Positions 8,166 through 15,908 of a stretch of 28,416 bases of DNA are shown here, piece after piece. Under the pieces are notes generated by a model. The model saw nothing but the letters and a program-made list of their open reading frames with translations, was not told the origin of the DNA and made no database searches. The position numbers and the translations under genes are program-made. Numbering within the stretch: position 1 is the stretch's first letter; each line of letters starts with the position of its first letter. Source of the stretch: Veillonellaceae bacterium (GTDB lineage Bacteria; Bacillota_C; Negativicutes; Veillonellales; Veillonellaceae); contig CADFKY010000002.1 in NCBI GenBank assembly GCA_902834965.1, forward strand, positions 1 through 28,416, given 5' to 3'.

Positions 8166-8185
8166 TATATAAAGATATATAAAAT

Positions 8186-8230
8186 AAAGCGTACGCATAA
8201 ATGATACATAAAATATGCGTACGCTTTTCT
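8186..8230 (+). terminator. Rho-independent terminator of the DUF896 gene
   Basis: Perfect 14-base stem (8186-8199 with 8214-8227) around a 14-base loop, ending in TTTTCT. The inner part contains the palindrome GCGTACGC. It lies 20 bases past the stop codon. Confidence 0.85.
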
Positions 8231-8239
8231 AATAATTAC

Positions 8240-8276
8240 AAAAAAGTCCGCTTGATATACTTATCAAGCGGACTTT
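8240..8276 (-). terminator. Rho-independent terminator of the aminotransferase gene
   Basis: Perfect 15-base stem (8243-8257 with 8262-8276), 4-base loop, followed on the minus strand by a run of T. It starts about 20 bases after the aminotransferase stop. With the hairpin at 8186 it forms a back-to-back pair that isolates the two convergent genes. Confidence 0.88.
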
Positions 8277-8297
8277 AATATTAGTAAAACTTATGCA

Positions 8298-9545
8298 TTA
8301 TAATTTGCAAAGACGTTTCATAGCATTATAAATTTTTTCAGCAAGGCCTGTCATTTGGAATTTAGGAATGCCACATGCTGCAACGCGAATACCGTTAGCT
8401 AGAGCAATAACATAAATATGCTCTTTCTTCAATTCTTCACAGATAGCATTAGCAGAATCTGTAGGAATTGTAATGAAGAAACCACCACGGTATGGTAACA
8501 TTGGAAGGCCAACTTGTGCAGCCTCTTGTTTGAAGATATCTGCACGATCACGAATCAATTGATAGTAGCTATTGCGTTCAGCTTCATATTCTTTAAACTT
8601 AGCTGGATCAGCCACAATATTAGCCATTGTACGCATTGCTGGACGGCAAATATTAGACCATGTAGCACGGCTAGTAGATTTGTTGATTTCTAAGAATTCA
8701 TCAGCAATTTCTTCGTCATCAGAAATACCAATCAAAGCCCCTACACGTTGACCATACATAGTAAAGCCTTTAGACAAGCTATAGCAAACACATGTAAGAA
8801 TCTCTTTTGGCAAATGACTAAATTTACTAAAGAATGAACGAACCTCTTCTTTTTCACCAGAGTAATCAAGGTAAGCCACATCAATGCCGATGATCACATT
8901 ATTGCGACCAATAGCAACGAGTTCTTTTAAGAAGTTAAGAATGGATTCCCAGTCTTTATCCTCAATTGAGTAGCCTGTTGGGTTATTACCAGGTGTATTA
9001 AACAAAATTACCACATTTGTTTGTTTAGCAGCTAATTCATTTACACGATTTTGGAACGCTTCATGGTTAAAGTTATTATGTTCATCAAATAAAGAATACG
9101 TAACAAGTGTACGACCTACATCACTGCAAATTACTCGATAGGCACCCCAGTACCAATCAGCAGTCAACACTTCATCACCAGGTTCTGTGTAGTTATGAAC
9201 TAAGTGATGAATACCGCCAGTACCACCTGCAGTAGCGATACTACGGATATGACCTTCTGGACGAGATTGTCCAAAGCATTCTTTCTCTGCAGCAGCAAGG
9301 AACTCAGGTACACCTGCGATCGGTGCATAGCCAATATGTTCAGAGTCAGGAAGACTTAAATATTCATCTTTAACGGTTTTAAGGAATACTAATTTACCAT
9401 CTTCATCATGAATCGCACCTAATGTACCGTTAACAACGTTCTCACGACCATTTTCTTTAGCATCAGCTTGGGCTTGGCCAGCAGTTACAAAGATTACATC
9501 TTTAAGTTTTTTCCCTTTTGCATGCTTTGCAGCAACACTTGTCAT
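8298..9545 (-). CDS. Class I PLP-dependent aminotransferase (aspartate/aromatic type)
   Basis: 415-residue fold-type I aminotransferase. The PLP lysine is Lys259 in SLSKGFTMYGQRVGAL, a sequence very like that of the aspartate/aromatic aminotransferase (I-alpha) group. NNPTG is at 187-191, Asp222 in IDVAYLDY should bind the pyridine nitrogen, and GIRVAACG near the C-terminus holds the Arg that binds the substrate carboxylate. It probably transfers an amino group between glutamate and aspartate or an aromatic amino acid; the exact substrate cannot be read from the sequence. The ribosome binding site (AGGATGG) is moderate. It stands alone between two terminators, with an AT-rich leader region of about 220 bases that contains an inverted repeat at 9691. 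Confidence 0.88.
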   Translation of the reverse strand: MTSVAAKHAKGKKLKDVIFVTAGQAQADAKENGRENVVNGTLGAIHDEDGKLVFLKTVKDEYLSLPDSEHIGYAPIAGVPEFLAAAEKECFGQSRPEGHIRSIATAGGTGGIHHLVHNYTEPGDEVLTADWYWGAYRVICSDVGRTLVTYSLFDEHNNFNHEAFQNRVNELAAKQTNVVILFNTPGNNPTGYSIEDKDWESILNFLKELVAIGRNNVIIGIDVAYLDYSGEKEEVRSFFSKFSHLPKEILTCVCYSLSKGFTMYGQRVGALIGISDDEEIADEFLEINKSTSRATWSNICRPAMRTMANIVADPAKFKEYEAERNSYYQLIRDRADIFKQEAAQVGLPMLPYRGGFFITIPTDSANAICEELKKEHIYVIALANGIRVAACGIPKFQMTGLAEKIYNAMKRLCKL

Positions 9546-9690
9546 AACTTACACCATCCTATCTAAAATGAATTATTACATATTTATCATACCTAAACTT
9601 ATTTAATTATACAATGAGTATTTAGAAAATATATTGTATACATAAGAAATAGTACTAATTGCAAGCTGATTTATAATAAAATTAAGGTAT

Positions 9691-9713
9691 ATAGGATATA
9701 TACAATATCCTAT
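9691..9713. promoter_or_regulatory. Inverted repeat upstream of the aminotransferase gene
   Basis: ATAGGATAT-5 bases-ATATCCTAT, perfect 9-base arms, about 150 bases before the aminotransferase start and 55 bases after the outer-membrane protein gene's terminator. There is no T tract, so it is not a terminator. It could be an operator for the aminotransferase gene; no regulator can be named. Confidence 0.4.
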
Positions 9714-9767
9714 ACAAAATAAATTTATAAATAACATCCCTACAGATATCTATTTTTATAAACGTAC

Positions 9768-9797
9768 AAAAAAAGACCACTCATTAGAGTGGTCTTT
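9768..9797 (-). terminator. Rho-independent terminator of the outer-membrane beta-barrel gene
   Basis: Perfect 11-base stem (9772-9782 with 9787-9797), 4-base loop, then seven T on the minus strand. It begins nine bases after the stop codon and probably ends the ftsZ-omp transcript. Confidence 0.92.
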
Positions 9798-9805
9798 AGT
9801 TATCC

Positions 9806-10375
9806 TTAGAAGGAGTAGCCTACACCAGCGTGTAAACCTTTTGCAGTTTTATCGTTGTTATTTACGCTATATTTATCATAGCCATAGTATACGTTCAAGT
9901 CTACATCAGGGCGAACTTCATATTGAGCACCTACTTGGTAAGTTTGCTTAATATCATTACCCCAACCAGCTTTAGCAAAGCCGTTAACTTTTTCTGTCAA
10001 TGGTACATGACCAATAACACCTGCTTGGAAACCTAATTCAGTATCATTTGTACGAATTGCAGTACCAGCACCATATACGTTTACATTTGGATGCACTTTA
10101 TAAACCAATGCTAATTGATGATCTTTAATGTCGCCATTTTTTGCATTCAATTTATCATAGGAATATTGTACAGCTGTTTTATCGGAAAGGTCGTGTTGCA
10201 AAGAAACACCGAAACCATCGTTGCTATTGCCGCCACCTTTAGATACATGTTGTTTAAATGCATAATCAGCTTGTACTTTAGTGGAACCATCGCTAATTTT
10301 TGTTACAGGTGCTGCTGCGAATGCGCTACCTGCCACAACTGTAGCTGCTAGAGTTAATAATACTAATTTCTTCAT
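9806..10375 (-). CDS. Small outer-membrane beta-barrel protein with signal peptide
   Basis: 189-residue exported protein. Residues 1-21 are a clear signal peptide (KK, a hydrophobic core, AFA cleavage site). The rest alternates polar and hydrophobic residues in short strands (KVQADYAFKQ, GFGVSLQHDL, TAVQYSYDKL, HQLALVYKV, VNVYGAGTAI, TELGFQAGVIG, VNGFAKAGWG, QTYQVGAQYE, DLNVYYGYDK, GLHAGVGYSF), consistent with about ten strands, and ends in Phe, the usual sorting signal for outer-membrane barrels. Specific function not recognised; it may be a structural or small porin-like protein. The ATG at 10375 has AGGAGG. Its promoter probably lies at 10440-10468, within the end of ftsZ, and a hairpin precedes the ribosome binding site. 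It confirms a diderm envelope. Confidence 0.88.
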   Translation of the reverse strand: MKKLVLLTLAATVVAGSAFAAAPVTKISDGSTKVQADYAFKQHVSKGGGNSNDGFGVSLQHDLSDKTAVQYSYDKLNAKNGDIKDHQLALVYKVHPNVNVYGAGTAIRTNDTELGFQAGVIGHVPLTEKVNGFAKAGWGNDIKQTYQVGAQYEVRPDVDLNVYYGYDKYSVNNNDKTAKGLHAGVGYSF

Positions 10376-10390
10376 TTGTACCTCCTATAC

Positions 10391-10408
10391 ACATATCTCA
10401 AGATATGT
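10391..10408 (-). promoter_or_regulatory. Perfect palindrome in the leader of the beta-barrel gene
   Basis: ACATATCT-CA-AGATATGT, 8-base arms with a 2-base centre, a few bases before the AGGAGG of the gene at 10375 and within the predicted leader RNA. It may be an operator or a hairpin affecting stability or translation of an abundant outer-membrane protein mRNA. Confidence 0.5.
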
Positions 10409-10439
10409 CTTACTAAGTTACTTATTTACGAATGTTTTG

Positions 10440-10468
10440 ATTATACACTCTATAAATTAGCGTTTCAT
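10440..10468 (-). promoter_or_regulatory. Promoter for the beta-barrel gene, overlapping the 3' end of ftsZ
   Basis: On the minus strand -10 TATAAT (10440-10445) with a TG directly before it, a 17-base spacer and a -35-like ATGAAA (10463-10468) inside the last codons of ftsZ. This would let the outer-membrane gene be expressed apart from the division cluster. Confidence 0.6.
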
Positions 10469-11497
10469 GAATACAGGGATATCAGGGATACCGCTGTTTG
10501 TTGTTGTAGTGGATGCTGGACGAGATGTTGTAGTTGTTTTACCGAATTCTGGTACGCTTTTAGCGTTATTGCCAAAACCAGTTGCTACAACCGTAACTTG
10601 AACTTTATCGCCTAAGCTTTCATCAATAACAGAACCGAAGATGATATTTGCATCAGGATCTGCTGCATCAGAAATAATTTGAGCTGCTTCATTCACTTCA
10701 AAAATACCCAAATCGGAGCTACCAGAAATGTTAAGCAAGATGCCTTTAGCACCATCAATAGCAGTTTCCAACAATGGGCTATTGATAGCCATTTTAGCAG
10801 CGTCTGCAGCACGGTTTTCACCTGTACCTTCACCAATCCCCATCAATGCTTCGCCTTGATTAGTCATGATAGTTTTAACGTCTGCAAAGTCAAGGTTGAT
10901 TAAACCAGGAATTTGAATCAAATCAGAAATACCTTTGATACCTTGACGAAGAACTTCATCAGCTTTACTAAAAGCATCAGATACGGAGCATTTTTTATCT
11001 ACTACTTGTAATAATTTATCATTAGGAATAACGATGATTGTATCAACTTTTTGAGTCAAGAACTCAATGCCTTTTTCTGCTGCAGCACGACGACGTTTGC
11101 CTTCAAATGCGAAAGGTTTAGTTACAACGCCTACTGTTAATGCACCAACTTCTTTAGCACATTCAGCTACGATAGGCGCAGCACCAGTACCAGTACCACC
11201 GCCCATACCAGCAGTTACGAATACCATATCAGCACCTTCAAGGGCTTTAGTGATTTCTTCACGGCTTTCTTGAGCTGCTTCTTCACCGATTTGTGGGTTA
11301 GCACCTGCGCCAAGACCTTTAGTAACTTTTTCACCGATTTGAATTGTTACATCCGCTTTAGACAATTCAAGTACTTGGCTTTCTGTATTAGCAGACAAAA
11401 ATTGAACACCTTTAAGATCGCTATCTACCATGCGATTAACAGCGTTATTACCGCCGCCACCAACACCGATAACTTTAATATTTGCAAAATCAGACAT
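10457..11497 (-). CDS. ftsZ: Cell division protein FtsZ
   Basis: 346-residue tubulin homologue that forms the GTP-dependent Z ring at midcell. The N-terminal [13 protein letters not shown] binds nucleotide, the tubulin signature GGGTGTG is at 99-105, and the T7 synergy loop [11 protein letters not shown] is near 197-207. A short Thr/Ser-rich linker (about 20-25 residues) leads to the conserved C-terminal peptide [10 protein letters not shown], which binds membrane anchors such as FtsA, SepF or ZipA. The total length is on the short side, owing to the linker. The start at 11497 has GAGGAGG. The usual partner ftsA is not next to it; the upstream gene is sbp, 138 bases away, and a candidate own promoter lies at 11570. 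Confidence 0.99.
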   Translation of the reverse strand: MSDFANIKVIGVGGGGNNAVNRMVDSDLKGVQFLSANTESQVLELSKADVTIQIGEKVTKGLGAGANPQIGEEAAQESREEITKALEGADMVFVTAGMGGGTGTGAAPIVAECAKEVGALTVGVVTKPFAFEGKRRRAAAEKGIEFLTQKVDTIIVIPNDKLLQVVDKKCSVSDAFSKADEVLRQGIKGISDLIQIPGLINLDFADVKTIMTNQGEALMGIGEGTGENRAADAAKMAINSPLLETAIDGAKGILLNISGSSDLGIFEVNEAAQIISDAADPDANIIFGSVIDESLGDKVQVTVVATGFGNNAKSVPEFGKTTTTSRPASTTTTNSGIPDIPVFMKR

Positions 11498-11569
11498 TGA
11501 ACTTCCTCCTCTTATCGTTATCTATTGTATCAATATACTTCCCAATGTATCGATTTATATACTGACTAT

Positions 11570-11578
11570 CTTATAACA
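11570..11578 (-). promoter_or_regulatory. Candidate extended -10 promoter for ftsZ
   Basis: TGTTATAAG on the minus strand in the 138-base gap between sbp and ftsZ, about 70 bases before the start codon. A -35 is not convincing. The gap is the longest within the dcw cluster, which supports a separate ftsZ promoter here. Confidence 0.4.
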
Positions 11579-11635
11579 ATTACATTTATTTTACACTAAA
11601 ATTTAAAAACTTTCCACTATATAGAATGTGATTTA

Positions 11636-11980
11636 TTAGAACCGCTTAGTCATAATTATCTTGCGTATAGCGCCTACATTAATAAACACACGTAACCCAA
11701 ACCCAATGAGGGCCACATAGTATAGATTAATGCCTATTAAATCACCAACATATACAAGAATAACAGCTAACACCATATTTGAAAAGAACCCAATTACAAA
11801 ATTGCTAAGATCAAAGGTTCTTTCTAGTGCCGCTCGACTGCCGCCGAATACGGCATCTAATGCCGCTAGAACAGCTACGGATGTATAGTTCGAGTAACTA
11901 ATAGGGATATGAAGCGGTGCTACCCATCCTAAGGTAGCCCCTATGATTAGGCCAATAATGGCAAAGATATAGATGTTCAT
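11636..11980 (-). CDS. sbp: Small basic protein Sbp (DUF1290)
   Basis: 114-residue membrane protein of the DUF1290 family, named small basic protein in Bacillus, where it lies beside divIB and ftsA-ftsZ. Three or four hydrophobic segments are seen (IFAIIGLIIGATLGWV; VAVLAALDAVFGG; FVIGFFSNMVLAVILVYVG; YYVALIGFGLRVFI) and a basic C-terminus (IRKIIMTKRF). The function is not established; position suggests a link to division or envelope growth. Its ATG overlaps the stop of the DUF881 gene (ATGA), so translation is coupled. Confidence 0.9.
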   Translation of the reverse strand: MNIYIFAIIGLIIGATLGWVAPLHIPISYSNYTSVAVLAALDAVFGGSRAALERTFDLSNFVIGFFSNMVLAVILVYVGDLIGINLYYVALIGFGLRVFINVGAIRKIIMTKRF

Positions 11981-12672
11981 TCTTTACCTCCTAACTCATT
12001 AGGCTTCATATGTTCCTCTCTAAAGGTACCTGTGAAAGCAGGAATCGCTACATCCTCTTCTTGCTTTATAGTTACCTTTATACCCCAATGTTTAAGCGAA
12101 TCTACTACACCACCACGCATAGTTAGCGCCGAATTTAATGTCTTTGGATCTCCAATAGCTTTTACCGTAAAAGGAGCACCAAAGACCTTACCATTTACAG
12201 TAATAGTTGGTCCTGAACATCGTATTTCAGACGTTCCTATAAGGCGTTGATCATTAATAGCTATCGCTTCAGCCCCACCAGCACGTAATTCATTGACAAT
12301 CCTAAGAATATCTTCATCATGAATTACATACAAATTGGGATTTTCACCACTTTGAACAGGCTTTAAGCTATCTTCAATCAACACGCTAACACCTGGACCT
12401 TTAACATTTGTTAAAGCCGCTTTCATCATAAGCTGTTCATCAGCTTTACCGTCACCATTAGCACCAGATTTTTTTAGTGATTCAATTTGCTTTAATAAAG
12501 CATCCCGTTCACTCTGGGCCTCTCGCAATTGTACTGCTAAATCACCAGCCCGTTGTAAGCGAATATTTTCTTCTATATTATCTTGAGTCATCTTATATTG
12601 GGTTACAACCATAAACCCTAATATACAGCTGACTATGGCAATTGCCCACCGTTCGTGTCTCACGACAATCAT
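11977..12672 (-). CDS. DUF881 family protein (YlxW/YlxX-like)
   Basis: 231-residue protein with one N-terminal membrane anchor (about 8-24), a coiled-coil stretch (about 33-68, LQRAGDLAVQLREAQSERD onward) and a C-terminal extracytoplasmic DUF881 domain with GPGVSVLIEDS, VNELRAGGAEAIAINDQRL and the GAPFTVKAIGD segment. DUF881 proteins lie beside divIB/ftsQ and sbp in many Firmicutes; their function is unknown but an envelope role is likely. The ATG at 12672 lies only three bases after AAAGG; a GTG three codons later is an alternative start. The gene begins 28 bases after ftsQ and overlaps sbp by four bases. Confidence 0.9.
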   Translation of the reverse strand: MIVVRHERWAIAIVSCILGFMVVTQYKMTQDNIEENIRLQRAGDLAVQLREAQSERDALLKQIESLKKSGANGDGKADEQLMMKAALTNVKGPGVSVLIEDSLKPVQSGENPNLYVIHDEDILRIVNELRAGGAEAIAINDQRLIGTSEIRCSGPTITVNGKVFGAPFTVKAIGDPKTLNSALTMRGGVVDSLKHWGIKVTIKQEEDVAIPAFTGTFREEHMKPNELGGKE

Positions 12673-12700
12673 CTACCTTTTATATTCAACATGACCTAAT

Positions 12701-13555
12701 TTATCTTGTTTTTGTCTCATCTTTCTTAGTAGATGAATTTTCTGTAGTCGGTGCTCCATTTTGATGTTTTTTGCCTTCTGGCATCACATCGGTTTTAATG
12801 TACGGTGACGAAACATTTACATCGATATACTGTACATTACCATGAGTCTTTTTAATATCTTGTAACATCGACTGAGTTAGCTCTGCTTTTTTGGCTAAGT
12901 CTTTGCCATCTCCCAGTCGAATCTGTACACCTGAAACAGTATATGCCATTATTGCATCAGGATCTCCGATATTAACCTCTGCAATATTCTTGAATGTCTC
13001 CTCATCAAGTGAGTTCAAGTATTCAAGAGCAGCCAATATCGGCTTATCTACTACCGTATCTCCTAAGAGTATGTTTCCAGCTTTCACACCAGAAATCATA
13101 GGCACCGATGTATCTTGAATAGCAGGCTCAGATGCAATCACTTGACCTTTACCATCAAGGGTCAAGTATCCAAATTGAGCTGGTACAACTGCAACAGCCT
13201 TGCGTTCCACCACATTTACCACCATTGTAAGTGGCAACTGATAGCTAATTTGGGCCTCTTCAACACGTAAGTCTTTCGACAATCTAGTTTTTAATTTTTC
13301 TGTACTAATTTGCAATATATTAACAGGTTCATGTATATCACCTGCTACCATTACATCTTGTACAGTTACCTTATCCGATCCAGTAACTTTTAAGGATCCA
13401 AAAGGAATAGGTAGTGTAAACAACCCCACCAACACGAGAGTAACTGCACCACCGATTTTTAACACTCGTTTTCTAAATACAGCCCGTTCATCACGAACAG
13501 GTGTAGAAGACTGCATCTCCCCAGAGTTGGATGGATGGTTTTGCTTATCATCCAT
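12701..13555 (-). CDS. ftsQ: Cell division protein FtsQ/DivIB
   Basis: 284-residue bitopic membrane protein of the divisome, which bridges FtsL/FtsB-type proteins and septal peptidoglycan synthesis. A 30-residue cytoplasmic tail is followed by one membrane segment (about 32-51, KIGGAVTLVLVGLFTLPIPF), a POTRA domain beginning at SLKVTGSDKVTVQDV, and the beta domain (VVERKAVAVVPAQFGYLTLD, then VPMISGVKAG). The C-terminus is a hydrophilic Lys/Ser/Thr-rich tail. The length lies between E. coli FtsQ and Bacillus DivIB. The start at 13555 has AAGGAG. It lies 27 bases after ddl, in the normal dcw position. Confidence 0.93.
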   Translation of the reverse strand: MDDKQNHPSNSGEMQSSTPVRDERAVFRKRVLKIGGAVTLVLVGLFTLPIPFGSLKVTGSDKVTVQDVMVAGDIHEPVNILQISTEKLKTRLSKDLRVEEAQISYQLPLTMVVNVVERKAVAVVPAQFGYLTLDGKGQVIASEPAIQDTSVPMISGVKAGNILLGDTVVDKPILAALEYLNSLDEETFKNIAEVNIGDPDAIMAYTVSGVQIRLGDGKDLAKKAELTQSMLQDIKKTHGNVQYIDVNVSSPYIKTDVMPEGKKHQNGAPTTENSSTKKDETKTR

Positions 13556-13582
13556 AGTTAACTCCTTATCTTCTATTAGCCC

Positions 13583-14515
13583 TTAAAATTTCCCTATACT
13601 AGCTGTTAATAGAATTTTTTCACATAATGTTGGGAAGTCGATTCCCATTTCTTTAGCTGCTTTTGGTACTAAAGACGTTGCTGTCATACCAGGCACAGTG
13701 TTATATTCAAGAACATACATCTTATCGGCATGATCTGTCATAACATCAACACGAATGACCCCACTGCCTTGTACTTCGCGATACACAAGTTCCCCAATGC
13801 GTTGCATTTCAGCAGTCATTTCTTCACTAATAGGTGCTGGCACTAAATACTCTGTAGCACCTACAGTATACTTACTCTTGTAGTCATATTCACCAGAATG
13901 TGGACGAATTTCAATAACAGACAAAGCTTTGCCATCTAAAACAGATACGGTAAATTCACGACCATCAAGGAATTGTTCTACCACGAGAATAGGGTCATAT
14001 TTAAGAGCTTCCGTTACAGCCTCTGCCAACTGAGCTTCATCGCGGACGATAGTAACCCCAATACTAGAACCTTGAGTGGCAGATTTTACAACTACTGGAA
14101 TTGTAAAATCTTTGCGGATATGTTCAATAATAGTCTCTGCAGATTCAAGATTACCATTGAAGGACTCGGAAGCCGCCGTAGGAATATTGGCACCTTTAAA
14201 CACATCTTTACTAACTTTTTTATTCATCCCTACTGCATGAGCCATGATACCGGACCCAGTGTATGGAATTTCAGCCATTTCTAATAAGCCTTGTAATGCA
14301 CCGTCTTCACCATAACGGCCGTGAATGGCATTAAATACTACTTCACCACCGAGGGCTTCAATATCTTTTAAAACAGTACGTGGATTAAGTTCTAATGTTT
14401 GGGCACTATAACCTTTGCTTTCAAGTGCTTCCGCAATAGCAGCACCAGTGCGGCGAGATACTTCCGCCTCTTTGGAAGGACCACCCATCAATACGATTAT
14501 TTTTTTATCTTTCAT
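13583..14515 (-). CDS. ddl: D-alanine--D-alanine ligase
   Basis: 310-residue ATP-grasp ligase that joins two D-alanines for addition by MurF. Seen: N-terminal VLMGGPSKEAEVS, AIHGRYGEDGALQGLLE, YTGSGIMAHAVGMNK, the ATP-binding PVVVKSATQGSSIGV, YDYKSKYTVG (Tyr-Lys typical of D-Ala-D-Ala rather than D-lactate ligases) and the metal-binding LEYNTVPGMTATSLVP. The length is typical of the short DdlB form. The ATG overlaps the murC stop by four bases (ATGA) and has GGAGGAAGG upstream. murB, often found between murC and ddl in other cell-wall clusters, is not present here. Confidence 0.97.
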   Translation of the reverse strand: MKDKKIIVLMGGPSKEAEVSRRTGAAIAEALESKGYSAQTLELNPRTVLKDIEALGGEVVFNAIHGRYGEDGALQGLLEMAEIPYTGSGIMAHAVGMNKKVSKDVFKGANIPTAASESFNGNLESAETIIEHIRKDFTIPVVVKSATQGSSIGVTIVRDEAQLAEAVTEALKYDPILVVEQFLDGREFTVSVLDGKALSVIEIRPHSGEYDYKSKYTVGATEYLVPAPISEEMTAEMQRIGELVYREVQGSGVIRVDVMTDHADKMYVLEYNTVPGMTATSLVPKAAKEMGIDFPTLCEKILLTASIGKF

Positions 14516-15894
14516 TGTAAGCCTTCCTCCAATATAGCTAATAATTTTGGTCCATATTGATTAATAGAACCTGCACCCATGGTGATAACCAAGTCATTAG
14601 GTCTTACTACTTTTGATAATACTTCAGGCAAATCATCAACAGACTGTACATAATGTACATCTTGACCTGTGGCCGCTTTAATGGCATTTGGAATTGTATT
14701 GCCATCAATACCAGGGATTGGATCTTCACCAGAGCTATAGATATCTGTCATATATACTTCATCAGCGCTTGTGAAAGCAGTGGCAAATTCATCCTTTAGC
14801 AGGCTAGTGCGAGTAAAGCGATGTGGTTGGAATACACAGATAACACGATGTTTTTCTAACTCTTTTGCAGCTTTCAACGTAGCTTTAATCTCTGTAGGAT
14901 GATGAGCATAGTCATCAACAACCCATACACCGGCTACATGACCTTTCGTTTCAAAACGGCGTTTTGCACCGATAAATTTACCTAAGCCCTTAGTAATGAT
15001 ACGTGTTTCCACACCGCAGCAATCATGAGCCACAATAAAGGCAGCCAAGGAGTTCAATACATTATGTTCACCAGGAACACGCAAGCGAATACGCTCAATA
15101 TTTACACCCTTATGATATACATCATAAACCAATGTAGAATCTACATAATGAATATTTTTAGCTACATAGTCATTATTATCGCTTAAGCCATATGTAATGA
15201 AGTTACGATTTACACGACTCATAACGTAGCGAATATTTTCATTATCACCACATACGATTGCTTTGCCAGATTCTGGTAAAGTTTCAACAAACTCACAGAA
15301 TGCATTTAGCAAATTATCCATTGTTTTGTAATGATCCATATGATCATCTTCAATATTAGTAATAACAATGGTGTGTGGACGTAGTTTCAAGAAAGACCCA
15401 TCACTTTCATCTGCTTCTACTACAGAAAAATGGCCTTTGCCAAGGCAACTACTACCTTTTAAATAATCTACTTCACCACCAATAATAACTGTTGGATCAG
15501 CATCTGCTTCTACTAAAATTTGACCAATCATTGAAGTAGTAGAAGTTTTACCGTGTGCGCCGGCTACTGCAATGCCATCTGTTACGTCTAACACAGCTTT
15601 TACAATATCGGAACGGTGCAAAATTGTAATACCTTCTTCTTTTGCCGCTACAATTTCAGGATTATCTTCACGAATAGCTGTAGAACGAACTACAGCATCA
15701 ACGCCATTTACATACTCTTTATTATGACCAATATGAACGGTAGCGCCCATATTTCTGAACTTTTCAATAACTGCAGATTCAGTTACATCTGAACCAGATA
15801 CATCATAACCTTTTTGAATTAATATATTCGCTATAGCACGCATGCCAGACCCACCTATACCAATAAGGTGAATCTTATGAATACCGTCTAACAT
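14512..15894 (-). CDS. murC: UDP-N-acetylmuramate--L-alanine ligase
   Basis: 460-residue Mur ligase that adds L-alanine to UDP-MurNAc, the first peptide step. The N-terminal Rossmann loop HLIGIGGSGMRAIA binds the UDP sugar, AGAHGKTSTTSMI is the ATP P-loop in the MurC form, and VVDDYAHHPTEIKATL marks the C-terminal domain. Full length for the family. Good ribosome binding site AAGGAGAGG. It lies 14 bases after murG and overlaps ddl at its end. Confidence 0.98.
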   Translation of the reverse strand: MLDGIHKIHLIGIGGSGMRAIANILIQKGYDVSGSDVTESAVIEKFRNMGATVHIGHNKEYVNGVDAVVRSTAIREDNPEIVAAKEEGITILHRSDIVKAVLDVTDGIAVAGAHGKTSTTSMIGQILVEADADPTVIIGGEVDYLKGSSCLGKGHFSVVEADESDGSFLKLRPHTIVITNIEDDHMDHYKTMDNLLNAFCEFVETLPESGKAIVCGDNENIRYVMSRVNRNFITYGLSDNNDYVAKNIHYVDSTLVYDVYHKGVNIERIRLRVPGEHNVLNSLAAFIVAHDCCGVETRIITKGLGKFIGAKRRFETKGHVAGVWVVDDYAHHPTEIKATLKAAKELEKHRVICVFQPHRFTRTSLLKDEFATAFTSADEVYMTDIYSSGEDPIPGIDGNTIPNAIKAATGQDVHYVQSVDDLPEVLSKVVRPNDLVITMGAGSINQYGPKLLAILEEGLQ

Positions 15895-15908
15895 AAAACC
15901 TCTCCTTG

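Noticed and set aside
9606..9611. TATAAT as -10 for the aminotransferase gene
   Set aside because: No acceptable -35 at 16-18 bases in very AT-rich DNA; chance matches are likely.
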